Shown: positions 19,322 through 28,235, counted from the stretch's first letter. The stretch: 52,168 nucleotides of DNA from Pseudomonadota bacterium (GCA_021780735.1 JAJXYE010000121.1:1-52168), one strand, 5' to 3'. A program made the numbers and translations. Notes: generated by a model from the sequence alone, not told the origin.

Positions 19322-20437
19322 ATGTCTCCGATCCGCCCGTCCTCATCGGCCAGCTCCGCGCCAAGGCGCATTGTCATGGCGGCGATGTGCCTGGTGCTTT
19401 CCGCCTGCGGCAGTCTTCGCTACTACGCCCAGGCCGCGCGCGGGCAGGGCGAGCTTCTGATGCATCGCCGCGATGTCGGCAGATTGCTGCGCGATCCGGC
19501 CACCGATCCGCAGCTCGCCGCACGCTTGCGACTGGCGCAACAGGCGCGCCGGTTTGCCTCAAGCCGGCTCGGTCTGCCGGAGAACCGCAGCTATACCGGC
19601 TACGTTGCGCTGGATCGCCCATTCGTCGTCTGGAACGTGTTCGCCGCACCGCGCTATTCGGTGCAAGCGGTGCCGCAGTGCTTCCCGATTGCCGGATGCG
19701 TGGCCTATCGCGGCTGGTTCAGCGAGGCCGCCGCCACGGCGGATGCGGCGCGACTGCAGGCCAAGGGGGACGACGTGTGGGTTGGCGGCGTGCCGGCGTA
19801 TTCGACGCTGGGCTGGTTTGCCGATCCGATCCTTTCCAGCATGTTGCGCTGGGATGACGATGAGCTGGCCAGCACCATCTTTCACGAGCTGGCGCACCAG
19901 CTGATCTATGTAAAGGACGACACCGCGTTCAACGAGTCCTTCGCCACCTTCGTGCAGACCGAGGGCCTGCGCGAATGGCGCCGCTCGCGTCACCTGCCGC
20001 CGCCGGATGGTCAAGCGCAGGCCATGGACGACGGCTTCACCAGGCTGGTCCTGGCTCTGCGCGAGCGCCTGAAAAAGCTCTACGCCAGCGGCGAGGATGA
20101 CGCGGCGATGGCGGCCGGCAAGCGCCGCGAAATTGCCGACTTCCGTATTCGCTATGAGCAATGGCGCCAGAGCAACTGGCCCGATGACCATCACTACGAT
20201 GCCTGGGTGGCAAGGCCGATCAACAACGCCAGGCTGCTGCCGTTCGGGTTGTACGACCAGTGGACGCCGGCATTTGCCGCGCTGTTCGAGCGGGCGGGAG
20301 GCAACTGGCCGTCCTTCTACGCGCAGGTGCGCAGATTGGCACGGGAATCACGGGAGCGGCGCACCTCCGCGCTGCGGGCATTGTTGCCGGCTGCGCGCCC
20401 GCCGAGCGCCGGGGCGGTGGCCGGCGACGCCGATTGA
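19322..20437 (+). CDS. Putative aminopeptidase lipoprotein (HExxH zinc peptidase)
   Basis: The 371-residue protein has an N-terminal signal ending in VLSACGSLRYY, so it is probably a lipoprotein. It matches the predicted aminopeptidase family PF10023: LRYYAQAARGQGELL just after the lipidation site, RYSVQAVPQCFPIAGCVAYRGWF in the middle, and the zinc motif TIFHELAHQLIYVKDDTAFNESFATFVQ near residue 187, in which the second glutamate would be the third ligand. Activity has not been shown for most members. It is convergent with the cupin gene, seven bases apart. Confidence 0.85.
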   Translation: MSPIRPSSSASSAPRRIVMAAMCLVLSACGSLRYYAQAARGQGELLMHRRDVGRLLRDPATDPQLAARLRLAQQARRFASSRLGLPENRSYTGYVALDRPFVVWNVFAAPRYSVQAVPQCFPIAGCVAYRGWFSEAAATADAARLQAKGDDVWVGGVPAYSTLGWFADPILSSMLRWDDDELASTIFHELAHQLIYVKDDTAFNESFATFVQTEGLREWRRSRHLPPPDGQAQAMDDGFTRLVLALRERLKKLYASGEDDAAMAAGKRREIADFRIRYEQWRQSNWPDDHHYDAWVARPINNARLLPFGLYDQWTPAFAALFERAGGNWPSFYAQVRRLARESRERRTSALRALLPAARPPSAGAVAGDAD

Positions 20438-20444
20438 GCCGGGC

Positions 20445-21527
20445 TCAAGCCGGCAGGAACAGTTGCAGCAGCTCGCAATCCGCGGAGCAGTTGGCGTAGT
20501 GCTGCTGCACCCCAGCGGGAACCACGAAGGCATCACCCGCCGCCAGCGCCTGCGCCGGGGCGGTGTCGACGTGCAATTGCATGCTGCCGGCAAGAACGAA
20601 GGCAAATGCGAACTGCTTCTGCTGCAGTGTCGATGTATCGGCTGCGGCCTCTTCCACGGTTCGACGGATGACGCAGGCCCCGGCCAGGCCGCCGGTGGCG
20701 GTGGCGATGCCGAGGTCGCGACGAGTCCAGCCGCCTGGCTGCGGGCTCCAGCGAGCGTGCTCCTGCTGGTGGAAGACAAAGCGCTGGCCGGCGTAGTCGC
20801 GCTCGGTCAGATGGCGGCCGGTAGGCAGATCCATCCGATGATCCAGCCACGTCATGTGTTCGGCCGGGCTGCCGATCTCGATCACTTCCAGCCCGTCCGA
20901 CGCTTCCAGCACCCGGTGCCGGATCTGTGGCGGCTGCAGCACGCAATCGCCCGCACGCATGACAAACGGTTCGCCCTGATCCTCGTACACCAGTCGCACC
21001 CAGCCGTTGAGACAGTAGATCAGCTGCAGCTGGATGTCGTGATAGTGCACGTTGTCGCCGACCGGTCCGCCGCGCGGAATGCGGATATGCGAGGCGATGA
21101 ACCGGCCGCCCTGGCGATCGGGAATCAGGTCACGGTACTGCATGCCGGCCCGACCAGCTTTCCAGTTGCCGGGCTGATCGTCCATGCGCTGGATGCAGAG
21201 ACGGGATTGCAGTGGCGGCATGTGCAGCGGCGGCCTGGCCGGAGCGAATTCGATTTGGGTTCGGTTGGGGGCGACCAGGACGGCATGAGCTTCGTCGCGA
21301 GCCATTCCCAGCCGGAGGACGCCAGGATCTCCGTGAAACTCTGCGTCCAACAGGAGGCGCAGCCCGTAGCCGCTGAGTTGGGCGCTGCGCGGTTCGTCGG
21401 CCGGCATGATGGCGTCGAGGCGAAAACCCAGGGTCTCGATGAAAAAGCGCATGGTCTGGGCAAGATCACCGGCTGGCAGCACACATTGTGCCAATTCGAT
21501 GTCAGATCCGGCAGAAATTTCATGCAT
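20445..21527 (-). CDS. VOC-bicupin fusion protein
   Basis: The product (about 360 residues) joins three modules. Residues about 1-100 look like a glyoxalase/VOC half (VLPAGDLAQTMRFFIETLGFRLD, then LRLLLDAE). Residues about 140-235 form a first cupin with its metal histidines (GDNVHYHDIQLQLIYCLNGWVRLVYED and PPQIRHRVL). Residues about 285-355 form a second cupin (FAFVLAGSMQLHV, AGDAFVVPAGVQQHYAN). I know no characterised enzyme with this order. ATG 21527 has GAGGAAA about ten bases upstream; ATG 21545 is an alternative. It is transcribed away from the small RNA/pncB region. Confidence 0.8.
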   Translation of the reverse strand: MHEISAGSDIELAQCVLPAGDLAQTMRFFIETLGFRLDAIMPADEPRSAQLSGYGLRLLLDAEFHGDPGVLRLGMARDEAHAVLVAPNRTQIEFAPARPPLHMPPLQSRLCIQRMDDQPGNWKAGRAGMQYRDLIPDRQGGRFIASHIRIPRGGPVGDNVHYHDIQLQLIYCLNGWVRLVYEDQGEPFVMRAGDCVLQPPQIRHRVLEASDGLEVIEIGSPAEHMTWLDHRMDLPTGRHLTERDYAGQRFVFHQQEHARWSPQPGGWTRRDLGIATATGGLAGACVIRRTVEEAAADTSTLQQKQFAFAFVLAGSMQLHVDTAPAQALAAGDAFVVPAGVQQHYANCSADCELLQLFLPA

Positions 21528-21770
21528 GTGCAGGTGTTTCCTCATGATCCGGATCAAGCCGGGCATGCGTTTTCCTGGACTGGGCCGGAGGGCTGCGGTC
21601 GCATGGTGAACGCGGATGGCCGCCCTGTGGCCTGGCCAAGGTTGCATCGACGGCGTTTCGGACAGTGTATGCCAGTCGTGGCAGCGGGCTCGATCGCGCT
21701 TGCCTGTCGGGCAGCTGAACGGACGCCCGTTTGCACATTGAACTCACGTCGCTACGCACACACTAAGCCC

Positions 21771-21896
21771 GTGTATCGCCGTGATGGCGACAGGAAGCGG
21801 CACGGAACATGGTGTTGCTGAGGGGCCGGCCTTACCTCCCCTGGAGGCCGCCTGACAAACCTCATCAGTCCTCCCCTGGCTGATGGGGTTTTTTTA
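21771..21896 (+). ncRNA. Candidate small RNA with two C-rich hairpin loops
   Basis: Three successive hairpins end in an intrinsic terminator. They are TCGCC/GGCGA (21776-21790), CGGCCT/AGGCCG (21827-21850) and a 9-bp stem ending at 21888 followed by seven T. The loops of the second and third hairpins contain the identical ten bases CCTCCCCTGG. That sequence can pair with Shine-Dalgarno-like GGGGAGG, so an antisense small RNA is likely. A possible promoter is TTGAAC (21738) with CACTAA (21761). It lies in the 440-base gap between the divergent cupin and pncB genes, and no plausible coding region occupies it. The design recalls the C-rich loops of Xanthomonas sX13. It could instead be a pncB leader/attenuator. 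Confidence 0.6.
21860..21895 (+). terminator. Intrinsic terminator of the candidate small RNA
   Basis: The stem CCTCATCAG/CTGATGGGG (one G-T pair) with an 11-base loop is followed directly by seven T. It reads on the plus strand and ends about 75 bases before pncB, so it terminates either an independent small RNA or a pncB leader. Confidence 0.85.
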
Positions 21897-21971
21897 TGCG
21901 CGATGAGACGGTGAGCTTCATTCCCGCAGTGGATAATGGCAGTCATTGCCTTGTTCCACATCCGGACGCAG

Positions 21972-23156
21972 ATGATCATCGACTCTTTGCTCGATACCGA
22001 CCTGTACAAGTTCTCGATGATGCAGGTGGTCTTGCACCAGTATCCGGCCGCGCAGGTGGAGTATCGCTTCAAGTGCCGCAATCCGGGTGTCGACCTGGTG
22101 CCGTACATCGGGGAGATCCGCGCCGAACTTGCCGGACTTTGCAGCCTGCGCTTCAGCGCGGACGAGCTCGACTACCTGCGCAGCTGGCGTTTCATCAGCA
22201 GCGACTTCATTGATTTCCTGGGCCTGTTCCAGCTCAACGAGAAATATGTCGAGATCACGCCTGCCGCTGCCGACAACGGCGAGATCGAGATTCGCATCTG
22301 CGGGCCCTGGCTGCACACGATCCTGTTCGAGGTGCCGTTGCTGGCAATCGTCAACGAAGTGTATTTTCGCCATGCCAGCGCCGGGCTGGATCTGGCCGAA
22401 GGCCGTCGACGCCTGCGCCATAAAATCGCCCTGCTGCGGGATGCCCCGGACTATGCCGGCTGCCGCATTGCCGACTACGGCACGCGCCGGCGCTATGCGC
22501 GGGTGTGGCATGAAGAGGTGGTGACCACACTGCGCGACGAGCTGGGCACGCAGTTCGCTGGCACCAGCAATGTCTGGTTGGCGCGCAAGCTCGACCTGAC
22601 TCCGCTCGGCACGCTTGCGCATGAATACCTGCAGGCGCACCAGGCACTGGGCCCGCGGTTGCGCGACTCGCAGGTTGCGGCGCTGGAGGCGTGGGCCAGG
22701 GAGTACCGTGGTGACCTCGGCATCGCGCTGTCCGACGTCTACGGCCTCAACGCGTTCCTGCGCGACTTCGACATGTATTTCTGCAAGCTGTTCGACGGCA
22801 CCCGACACGATTCCGGCGATCCGTTCGAATGGGGCGAGAAGGTACTGGCGCACTACGCCTCGAACCGGGTCGATCCGCGCAACAAGGTGCTGGTATTCAG
22901 CGATGGCCTGGACATCCCCAAGGTGATGCAGCTGTACCGACATTTCCGTGGCCGCTGCCTGCTGGCCTTCGGCGTCGGCACCAACCTCACCAACGACGTC
23001 GGACCGGCAGCCCTGAACATCGTGATCAAGATGATTCGCTGCAACGGTCAGCCGGTGGCCAAGCTAAGCGATTCGCCCGGCAAGAACATGTGCGAGGACA
23101 AGGCCTACGTGGCGTACTTGCGGCAGGTGTTCGAGATTCCCGACGGAGCTGACTGA
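21972..23156 (+). CDS. pncB: Nicotinate phosphoribosyltransferase
   Basis: This enzyme makes nicotinate mononucleotide from nicotinate and PRPP, the entry of the Preiss-Handler NAD salvage route. The 394-residue protein has the N-terminal [17 protein letters not shown] signature, the [11 protein letters not shown] region, [30 protein letters not shown] with the catalytic histidine near residue 218, and [13 protein letters not shown] near residue 310. It is the E. coli PncB type by length. ATG 21972 gives the family N-terminus; ATG 21936 would add 12 residues. It lies just downstream of the small RNA terminator, so readthrough could control it. Confidence 0.94.
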   Translation: MIIDSLLDTDLYKFSMMQVVLHQYPAAQVEYRFKCRNPGVDLVPYIGEIRAELAGLCSLRFSADELDYLRSWRFISSDFIDFLGLFQLNEKYVEITPAAADNGEIEIRICGPWLHTILFEVPLLAIVNEVYFRHASAGLDLAEGRRRLRHKIALLRDAPDYAGCRIADYGTRRRYARVWHEEVVTTLRDELGTQFAGTSNVWLARKLDLTPLGTLAHEYLQAHQALGPRLRDSQVAALEAWAREYRGDLGIALSDVYGLNAFLRDFDMYFCKLFDGTRHDSGDPFEWGEKVLAHYASNRVDPRNKVLVFSDGLDIPKVMQLYRHFRGRCLLAFGVGTNLTNDVGPAALNIVIKMIRCNGQPVAKLSDSPGKNMCEDKAYVAYLRQVFEIPDGAD

Positions 23157-23228
23157 AGGCCTGCAGGCGGGCAGGGCGCGCGATGGCGTAGACTGCCCGA
23201 TCAGGTCTGTCTCCGCAGGAGTTTGCGC

Positions 23229-23714
23229 ATGCCCAGTGTCTATGATTTCACTGTCAACGATATCGACGGCAAGCCGCGCTCGCTGGCCGAATGGCGGGGC
23301 AAGACGCTGCTGATCGTCAATGTCGCATCCAAATGCGGTTTCACGCCGCAATACAAGGGGCTGGAGACGCTTTGGCAGGACCAGCGCGACCGCGGCCTGG
23401 TGGTACTCGGCTTTCCCTGCGACCAGTTCGGTCACCAGGAGCCCGGCGACGAGGCGGAAATCAGGGACTTCTGCACCACCCAGTACGACGTGACCTTTCC
23501 GATGTTCGCCAAGGTCGAAGTGAACGGCGATCACGCCGATCCGCTGTACCGGTGGCTGAAGAGCGAAGGCAGGGGCCTCCTCGGCAGCGAGTCGATCAAG
23601 TGGAACTTCACCAAGTTCCTGGTTGATGCCGAAGGTCAGGTCGTCAAGCGCTACGCCTCGACCGACTCGCCTGAAAAGATCGGCCGCGACATCCTGTCAC
23701 GGCTGGACGGCTGA
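23229..23714 (+). CDS. Glutathione peroxidase family thiol peroxidase
   Basis: The 161-residue protein reduces hydrogen or lipid peroxides. It carries the family blocks NVASKCGFTPQYKGLE with the peroxidatic cysteine (C36, cysteine rather than selenocysteine), GFPCDQFGHQEPG near residue 60 and WNFTKFLVDAEG near residue 125. In many bacterial members the electron donor is thioredoxin rather than glutathione. The start at ATG 23229 follows the Shine-Dalgarno AGGAG; the tracked start six bases earlier is a TTG. It is convergent with dacB. Confidence 0.93.
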   Translation: MPSVYDFTVNDIDGKPRSLAEWRGKTLLIVNVASKCGFTPQYKGLETLWQDQRDRGLVVLGFPCDQFGHQEPGDEAEIRDFCTTQYDVTFPMFAKVEVNGDHADPLYRWLKSEGRGLLGSESIKWNFTKFLVDAEGQVVKRYASTDSPEKIGRDILSRLDG

Positions 23715-23715
23715 G

Positions 23716-25254
23716 CTACTTGCCGCCCTTGTAGTTCGCCAGCGCGATGGCGATAGCGTCCAGGTCGCTGCTGGCGGGAGGTTTGCCTGGCGCGGCCTCG
23801 TAGTTGTTGAGCATGATCGCGAACGCCAGCCGTTGCCCGCTGGCCGCGGTGACATAGCCAGCCAGGCTGTGCACGTAGGTCATGCTGCCGGTCTTGGCCT
23901 GCACATTGCCTGCGGCGGCGCTGTCGCGCATGCGGTGAACCAGGGTGCCGTCGACGCCGGCCAGGGGCAGCGCCTCGCGCAGCTGCGTCGCATATGGCTG
24001 ACCGGCCAGGTAGCCGAGCAGGTGCAATATCGCATCCGGCGTCACCAGATCGCGGCGCGACAGGCCGGTGCCCTCGGCGAACCGGCTGGCGTCCGGGGCA
24101 ATGCCGATCTGCGTCAACAGCCGGCGCAGCGCGCGGATGGCGTAGCTTTCGGTATCCGTGAAGGTGGGGTCTGCCGAGACGGCAGCGGCTTGTTCGTGCA
24201 CACCCACACTCAGCAGCAGGTTTTGCAGATACAGGTTCTGCGACCGTTTCAGGCCGCGCTTGAGGATATCCAGCAAGGGTGGCGAGAGCACTTCGCCCAG
24301 CGTGTCGGCGTGCGCGAGCAGGGCACTGTCATCCTGCGGCCAGTGCAGGACCCGCACCGTGCCGCTGATCAGGATGCCGCGACTGGCCAGCGCCTGACGC
24401 AACTGCCGGCCGGCCTGCAGCGCCGGGTCGGTCATGGCGAGCCGGAAATGTGCCGGCGACGACTGTGCCGGAACCGTGCCGAAAACGTACAGGCTGTCGC
24501 TGCCCGGTGCCCGGTAGAGATTGATGTCGCTGCTGGCGCGCGGCAGCGTGGTGGTTATCTGGCCGAACAGTTTCGGGATTCCATTGACCGGGGCGAGTGT
24601 GAGACTGGCCGGCTGGCCGGCGGATGCGCCCGGACTCACCGTGACGTCGACGATGTTCTCGTCCACGCTCAGTGCGGACGAAGGCACGGCAAACCAGCTC
24701 TGCAGGTCGTCGGCCTCCCAGCCCGTGCCGAACGGCGAACCGCTGAAATAGCTGTCGTCAGCGATCAGGTCGCCATGCACCCGGCGGATCCCCCGTGCCG
24801 CCAGTTGTGATGCCAGTTGCGCGGCCCAGTCGGCGCTGCTGTCCGTGCCCAGCGTCGGGTCGCCCATGCCATAGAGCACAAGATGGCCGTCCAGACGGCC
24901 GTTGTGCACCCTGCCGCGCGAGAGCAGGCGCGTCGACATGTGGTAGTCCGGGCCCAGGCTGGCAAGACTCAATGCGGCGGTGAACAGCTTGGCGGTCGAC
25001 GCGGGCTGCAGCAACTTGTCGGCGCGATGGGTATACAGCATGCGTCCGCTGTCCAGCGAGGCTACGGCGATGCCCCAGCTGGCGGTGGCGAACCGGGGTT
25101 GCCCGATCAGTGCGTCGATCTGGGCGCTCAGCCCTGCAGGGGTGCTGGCCGCGGGTATCGCGCCGGTAGCGGCAGCTGCCGGCATTGACCCGAGCAGCAG
25201 ACTGGCCGCGATCAGGAATCTCGGGACAGGACAGCGGCGCGAAGGTTCGGTCAT
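23716..25254 (-). CDS. dacB: D-alanyl-D-alanine carboxypeptidase/endopeptidase (PBP4, family S13)
   Basis: This periplasmic penicillin-binding protein trims or cuts peptidoglycan cross-links. After a signal peptide (FLIAASLLLGSMPAAAATG) the 512-residue protein shows all three active-site motifs of the S13 family: STAK in LLQPASTAKLFTAAL near residue 90, SQN in RGLKRSQNLYLQN and KTG in NVQAKTGSMTYVHSLAGYV near the C-terminus. The large domain inserted after STAK is typical of PBP4. The tracked ORF begins at 25386, but ATG 25254 starts directly before the signal peptide. It is divergent from slyD. Confidence 0.93.
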   Translation of the reverse strand: MTEPSRRCPVPRFLIAASLLLGSMPAAAATGAIPAASTPAGLSAQIDALIGQPRFATASWGIAVASLDSGRMLYTHRADKLLQPASTAKLFTAALSLASLGPDYHMSTRLLSRGRVHNGRLDGHLVLYGMGDPTLGTDSSADWAAQLASQLAARGIRRVHGDLIADDSYFSGSPFGTGWEADDLQSWFAVPSSALSVDENIVDVTVSPGASAGQPASLTLAPVNGIPKLFGQITTTLPRASSDINLYRAPGSDSLYVFGTVPAQSSPAHFRLAMTDPALQAGRQLRQALASRGILISGTVRVLHWPQDDSALLAHADTLGEVLSPPLLDILKRGLKRSQNLYLQNLLLSVGVHEQAAAVSADPTFTDTESYAIRALRRLLTQIGIAPDASRFAEGTGLSRRDLVTPDAILHLLGYLAGQPYATQLREALPLAGVDGTLVHRMRDSAAAGNVQAKTGSMTYVHSLAGYVTAASGQRLAFAIMLNNYEAAPGKPPASSDLDAIAIALANYKGGK

Positions 25255-25315
25255 GCCCACAGTATCGCCAATCACGGGCACGCCTGCAGGGCGTTGAGGC
25301 CACTCTGATAAACTT

Positions 25316-25349
25316 CGGATCTCATGCCGGCCTCTCGCCGGCGGATCCG
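25316..25349. promoter_or_regulatory. Extended hairpin in the dacB-slyD intergenic region
   Basis: CGGATC and GATCCG flank an inner GCCGGC-CTCTC-GCCGGC hairpin, giving a two-part stem that would lie in the slyD leader about 20 bases before the start codon. It lacks a T-run. It may modulate slyD translation or be an operator for the divergent pair. Confidence 0.35.
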
Positions 25350-25369
25350 AACCTATTGGTGAGACCCTC

Positions 25370-25852
25370 ATGCAGATTGCCCGCAATTCCGTTGCTGCCT
25401 TCCATTACACGCTGACTGACGACCAGAGCCAGGTCATCGACAGCTCCGAGGGCCGCGATCCATTGACTTACCTGCATGGCAGCGGCCAGATCGTGCCGGG
25501 ATTGGAGAGGCAGATGGAAGGACGTTCGGTCGGTGACAAGTTCACCGCCGATGTGGCGCCGGAAGAGGGTTATGGCGTGCACCATGCCGAGTTGATGCAG
25601 GAAGTGCCGCGAGAAGCATTCCAGGGTGTGCAGGATATCCAGCCCGGCATGCAGTTCCAGGGCCGTGGCCCGCAGGGCGAGATCAATGTCACCGTGACCC
25701 GGGTCGAGGACGACAAGGTGTTCATCGACGGCAATCATCCGCTGGCCGGCAAGACCCTGCATTTCGCCATCGAAGTCACCGATGTGCGCGCGGCGAGCGA
25801 GGAAGAGCTCGCGCACGGCCATGTGCATGGTGCCGGTGGTCACCACCACTGA
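25370..25852 (+). CDS. slyD: SlyD-type FKBP peptidyl-prolyl isomerase
   Basis: This is a cytoplasmic folding catalyst with chaperone and metal-binding activity, known in E. coli to feed nickel to hydrogenases and to act on Tat substrates. The 160-residue protein has the FKBP core (AFHYTLTDDQSQVIDSSEG, PLTYLHGSGQIVPGLERQMEG), the insert-in-flap domain roughly from residue 72 to 125, and closes with HFAIEVTDVRAASEEEL. A short histidine-rich tail (HGHVHGAGGHHH) remains of the longer metal-binding tail of E. coli SlyD. A Shine-Dalgarno is weak (GGTGAGACC). Confidence 0.93.
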   Translation: MQIARNSVAAFHYTLTDDQSQVIDSSEGRDPLTYLHGSGQIVPGLERQMEGRSVGDKFTADVAPEEGYGVHHAELMQEVPREAFQGVQDIQPGMQFQGRGPQGEINVTVTRVEDDKVFIDGNHPLAGKTLHFAIEVTDVRAASEEELAHGHVHGAGGHHH

Positions 25853-25926
25853 GGTTCTTGCGCTCGCGCGCACGGTCCGACCCGTCGCCGGTGCCTGGCG
25901 ATCGAACTGGCGGGGGAAGTCCGCGG

Positions 25927-26455
25927 ATGCAGGAGAGTTTGCGCATCGCAATCGTGGGATAGGGCGCCGCCGGCCAGGCCGCGGCGCTCTTTCCTTGCGC
26001 CCGGGGCCATCTCCCAAGCGTATTTGAGCAGGCACCTATGCCGGGCCCGATCGGTGCCGGCTTCCTGTTGCAACCCACCGACCTTGCGGTATGGGCAAGA
26101 CTGGATCGGGGCGATGAGGCATTCCGCCGGGGCCAGCGGATTGAGCGCCTGTCCAGCTGCAACCAGTGCGGTCGGCGCGTGGACAGCGACAGGCGCTGGC
26201 GCACCTTCTGCTTCAGTCTGCGCGAGAAGACGTCGATGCGTTCGACGCCCAGACTCTGCAGTGGATGCAACAGCGCGTGGCGGCCTTCTGGCCCGAGGTG
26301 TCGCCCTTGCTGGCAAGCGCCGACTCGCCAGGACAGATGCAGCGTGCGCGCTGTCATGACGTGATCGTTCGCCCGTCTGCGCGAGGCCGGGTGGTGTTCA
26401 TCGGCGGCGTGGTGGCGATGACACCGCTCTGGCAAGGCGCCCCGCTCAGTACCAG
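25927..26455 (+). pseudogene. Decayed FAD-dependent monooxygenase
   Basis: From ATG 25927 (after TGCGC-type spacing, with AGGAG inside the first codons) the frame reads MQESLRIAIVG, then TAG at 25960-25962 exactly inside the FAD-binding GxGxxG motif. It continues as GAAGQAAALF and later GPIGAGFLLQPTDLAVWARLD, which is typical of PF01494 monooxygenases. Near 26150-26200 the frame shifts: another frame gives FWPEVSPLLASADSP and ARCHDVIVRPSARGRVVFIGG, the usual C-terminal FAD block, now degraded. About 530 bases remain against roughly 1.1-1.2 kb for an intact gene, so there is at least one nonsense change, one frameshift and a large internal loss. It lies between slyD and pldA. Confidence 0.75.
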
Positions 26456-27555
26456 TCGAGCAGCGACACGCCCAGGCCGAGGTAGGTGGCGTTGTGGTTG
26501 TAGTCGATCAGGCTTTCGCCGTAACCCTTGAACAATTCGGCGTAGCCGCGGACATTGCCGAACATCGGGAAACTCCAGGTGAACCTGGCGGCGCCATGGC
26601 TGCGCTTGCCTCCGCGCAGGGAATGACGCAGCAGCAGGCCGAACTCCTGACCGTGCCATTCGTGCACGATCTGCATGTCGGCGCGGCCGGCATAGTCGCT
26701 GATGTCGGGATTGTTGTCGTCGACGCGTGACTCCGGCAGTCGCCACCATGGACGCAGCATCACGGCCCAGCCGTGGCGGTCGAAGCCGAAGTGGGCGATC
26801 ACCCGGTTCCAGCTGCGCGAAAGGGGGTCGGAACGGCCGTTGGACTGGTGGGTCAGGCTGATGCCGAACATGCGGCCATTCCAGCCCAGCAGGTGGTAAT
26901 GCGTGTTGAACACCAGCATCGCCTCGGGCTGGTAGTCGGTCTCGCGGAACGGGCGCGAACTGCCGACGTTGTAGACCTGCCAGCGGGACGACTGGGTATA
27001 GGCCACCCACAGGTCGCCGCGGTCGCCGAACACCCCCTGCCACACCTTGGTCTTCAGGCTCAGCTGGAACTTCGATTCGATGTTGTCCAGTTGCTGCGGC
27101 GTGGTGACCGTATTGTTCGGGTTCGGGCTGCTCGGCAGGTTGTTCTGGTTGCTGGTGGCGAACAGCGGCATCAGGTAGACCGGCCGGTAACCGCGGATGT
27201 TGAACGTGCCCAGCTTGCTTTGCGGCGACAGTTCCCAGCGGCTGTCGAGCAGGGACGGCGGGGGCGCCACGGTGTCTTGCGATTCCGCCGCAGCCACGGT
27301 CGGCGCGGCATTGCCGCCATGGCTGTCGCGCACGAACCATTGCGCCGGTGCGGCAGGGGCGCCGTCGCTTCGTTTGCTGGCAACCGGCAGGTTTTCCCGG
27401 CCAGTGGCATGGTCGTAGCAGGCAAGCCGCTGCGAGTCCGTCTCGATCGCGGTGCAGGCGCGAATGTCGAGTGGATCGGGATTCTGGGCGTGGACACCGC
27501 TGGTCGGCGCAAGCAAGGTCAGGGCGATGACGGCGGCGGCCAGATCTTGCTTCAT
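26446..27555 (-). CDS. pldA: Outer membrane phospholipase A1
   Basis: This outer-membrane beta-barrel enzyme hydrolyses phospholipids that have leaked into the outer leaflet. The 369-residue precursor has a signal peptide (MKQDLAAAVIALTLLAPTSGVHA), a linker of about 70 residues, and the PldA barrel beginning near YRPVYLMPLFATSNQNN. The catalytic histidine and serine are seen in GISLTHQSNGRSDPLSRSWNR, the canonical HxSNG block. The C-terminus YLGLGVSLLDWY ends in an aromatic residue, as expected for a barrel. Its 3' end overlaps the decayed monooxygenase on the other strand. Confidence 0.93.
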   Translation of the reverse strand: MKQDLAAAVIALTLLAPTSGVHAQNPDPLDIRACTAIETDSQRLACYDHATGRENLPVASKRSDGAPAAPAQWFVRDSHGGNAAPTVAAAESQDTVAPPPSLLDSRWELSPQSKLGTFNIRGYRPVYLMPLFATSNQNNLPSSPNPNNTVTTPQQLDNIESKFQLSLKTKVWQGVFGDRGDLWVAYTQSSRWQVYNVGSSRPFRETDYQPEAMLVFNTHYHLLGWNGRMFGISLTHQSNGRSDPLSRSWNRVIAHFGFDRHGWAVMLRPWWRLPESRVDDNNPDISDYAGRADMQIVHEWHGQEFGLLLRHSLRGGKRSHGAARFTWSFPMFGNVRGYAELFKGYGESLIDYNHNATYLGLGVSLLDWY

Positions 27556-27712
27556 GCGGGCATCCGGGGGCGGGCTGGATCAGCGGCGCTGGCAGTCTAT
27601 CCGATGACCGCCAGCCGCTGCCTCGCCCGCACGGATTCGCGCCCGCCAGACAGCGTGCCCCACGCCATGCCTGGTCGTGACGCACGGCCGCTGGCGCGCC
27701 AGCGACTGGGGC

Positions 27713-28066
27713 CTACAACTGCTTGATCCAGCGGGCGTATTCGGACTTGCTGATCTTGCCGTCCTTGTTGCTGTCGGCGTTGAGGAAGTCATTCGCCAGC
27801 GGCGGGTAGGCTGTCGCCTGATCCTCGCTGATCCACTTGCTGTCGCCCGCCAGCTGCTTGAAATCCGGCGCCGGGCCAAACGTGGGCGCGGGCGCCGCTA
27901 CACTGTGCACCACCAACTCGCCCTGCGGTGTCTGATAAGAGGCCGATGCGATCGGCGCCGGGGAGCTGCTGGCTGCCGCCGGCGCGTCTTGCGCGAAGCT
28001 CGTGCTGGCGAACAGCGCGCCGGCAATGGCGAGACCGGACAACAACAACGGGTTGCGGAATTTCAT
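27713..28066 (-). CDS. Exported EF-hand domain protein
   Basis: The 117-residue product has a signal peptide (MKFRNPLLLSGLAIAGALFASTSFA) and an alanine/proline-rich middle. It has one canonical calcium-binding loop near the C-terminus (NADSNKDGKISKSEYARW), which probably binds Ca2+ in the periplasm. A second, degenerate helix-loop may lie at FKQLAGDSKWISEDQA. The tracked ORF extends upstream to 28396, but ATG 28066 starts just before the signal peptide and follows a GGAGTATCC Shine-Dalgarno. Function is unknown. Confidence 0.85.
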   Translation of the reverse strand: MKFRNPLLLSGLAIAGALFASTSFAQDAPAAASSSPAPIASASYQTPQGELVVHSVAAPAPTFGPAPDFKQLAGDSKWISEDQATAYPPLANDFLNADSNKDGKISKSEYARWIKQL

Positions 28067-28235
28067 GCGGGATACTCCAATGGCGAATGACTCAGGTGGA
28101 ACGCTCTGCATGCCCGGATCCAGCATCGTTGCGTGGCGCGCCGATGACGGTGTCCGAACTCCGCGCCACTGTAACCGGGCAAGTGTGTATGCCAGATCAT
28201 TCCGGCAAGCATGAAAGCGTGAAGGCGGTGCGCCG

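Noticed and set aside
20097-21821. 574-residue plus ORF overlapping the aminopeptidase end and the cupin gene
   Set aside because: It is a shadow of two well-supported genes; the translation has no domain pattern.
26354-27685. 443-residue minus ORF overlapping pldA
   Set aside because: PldA motifs with a signal peptide are in the other frame; this one is a shadow.
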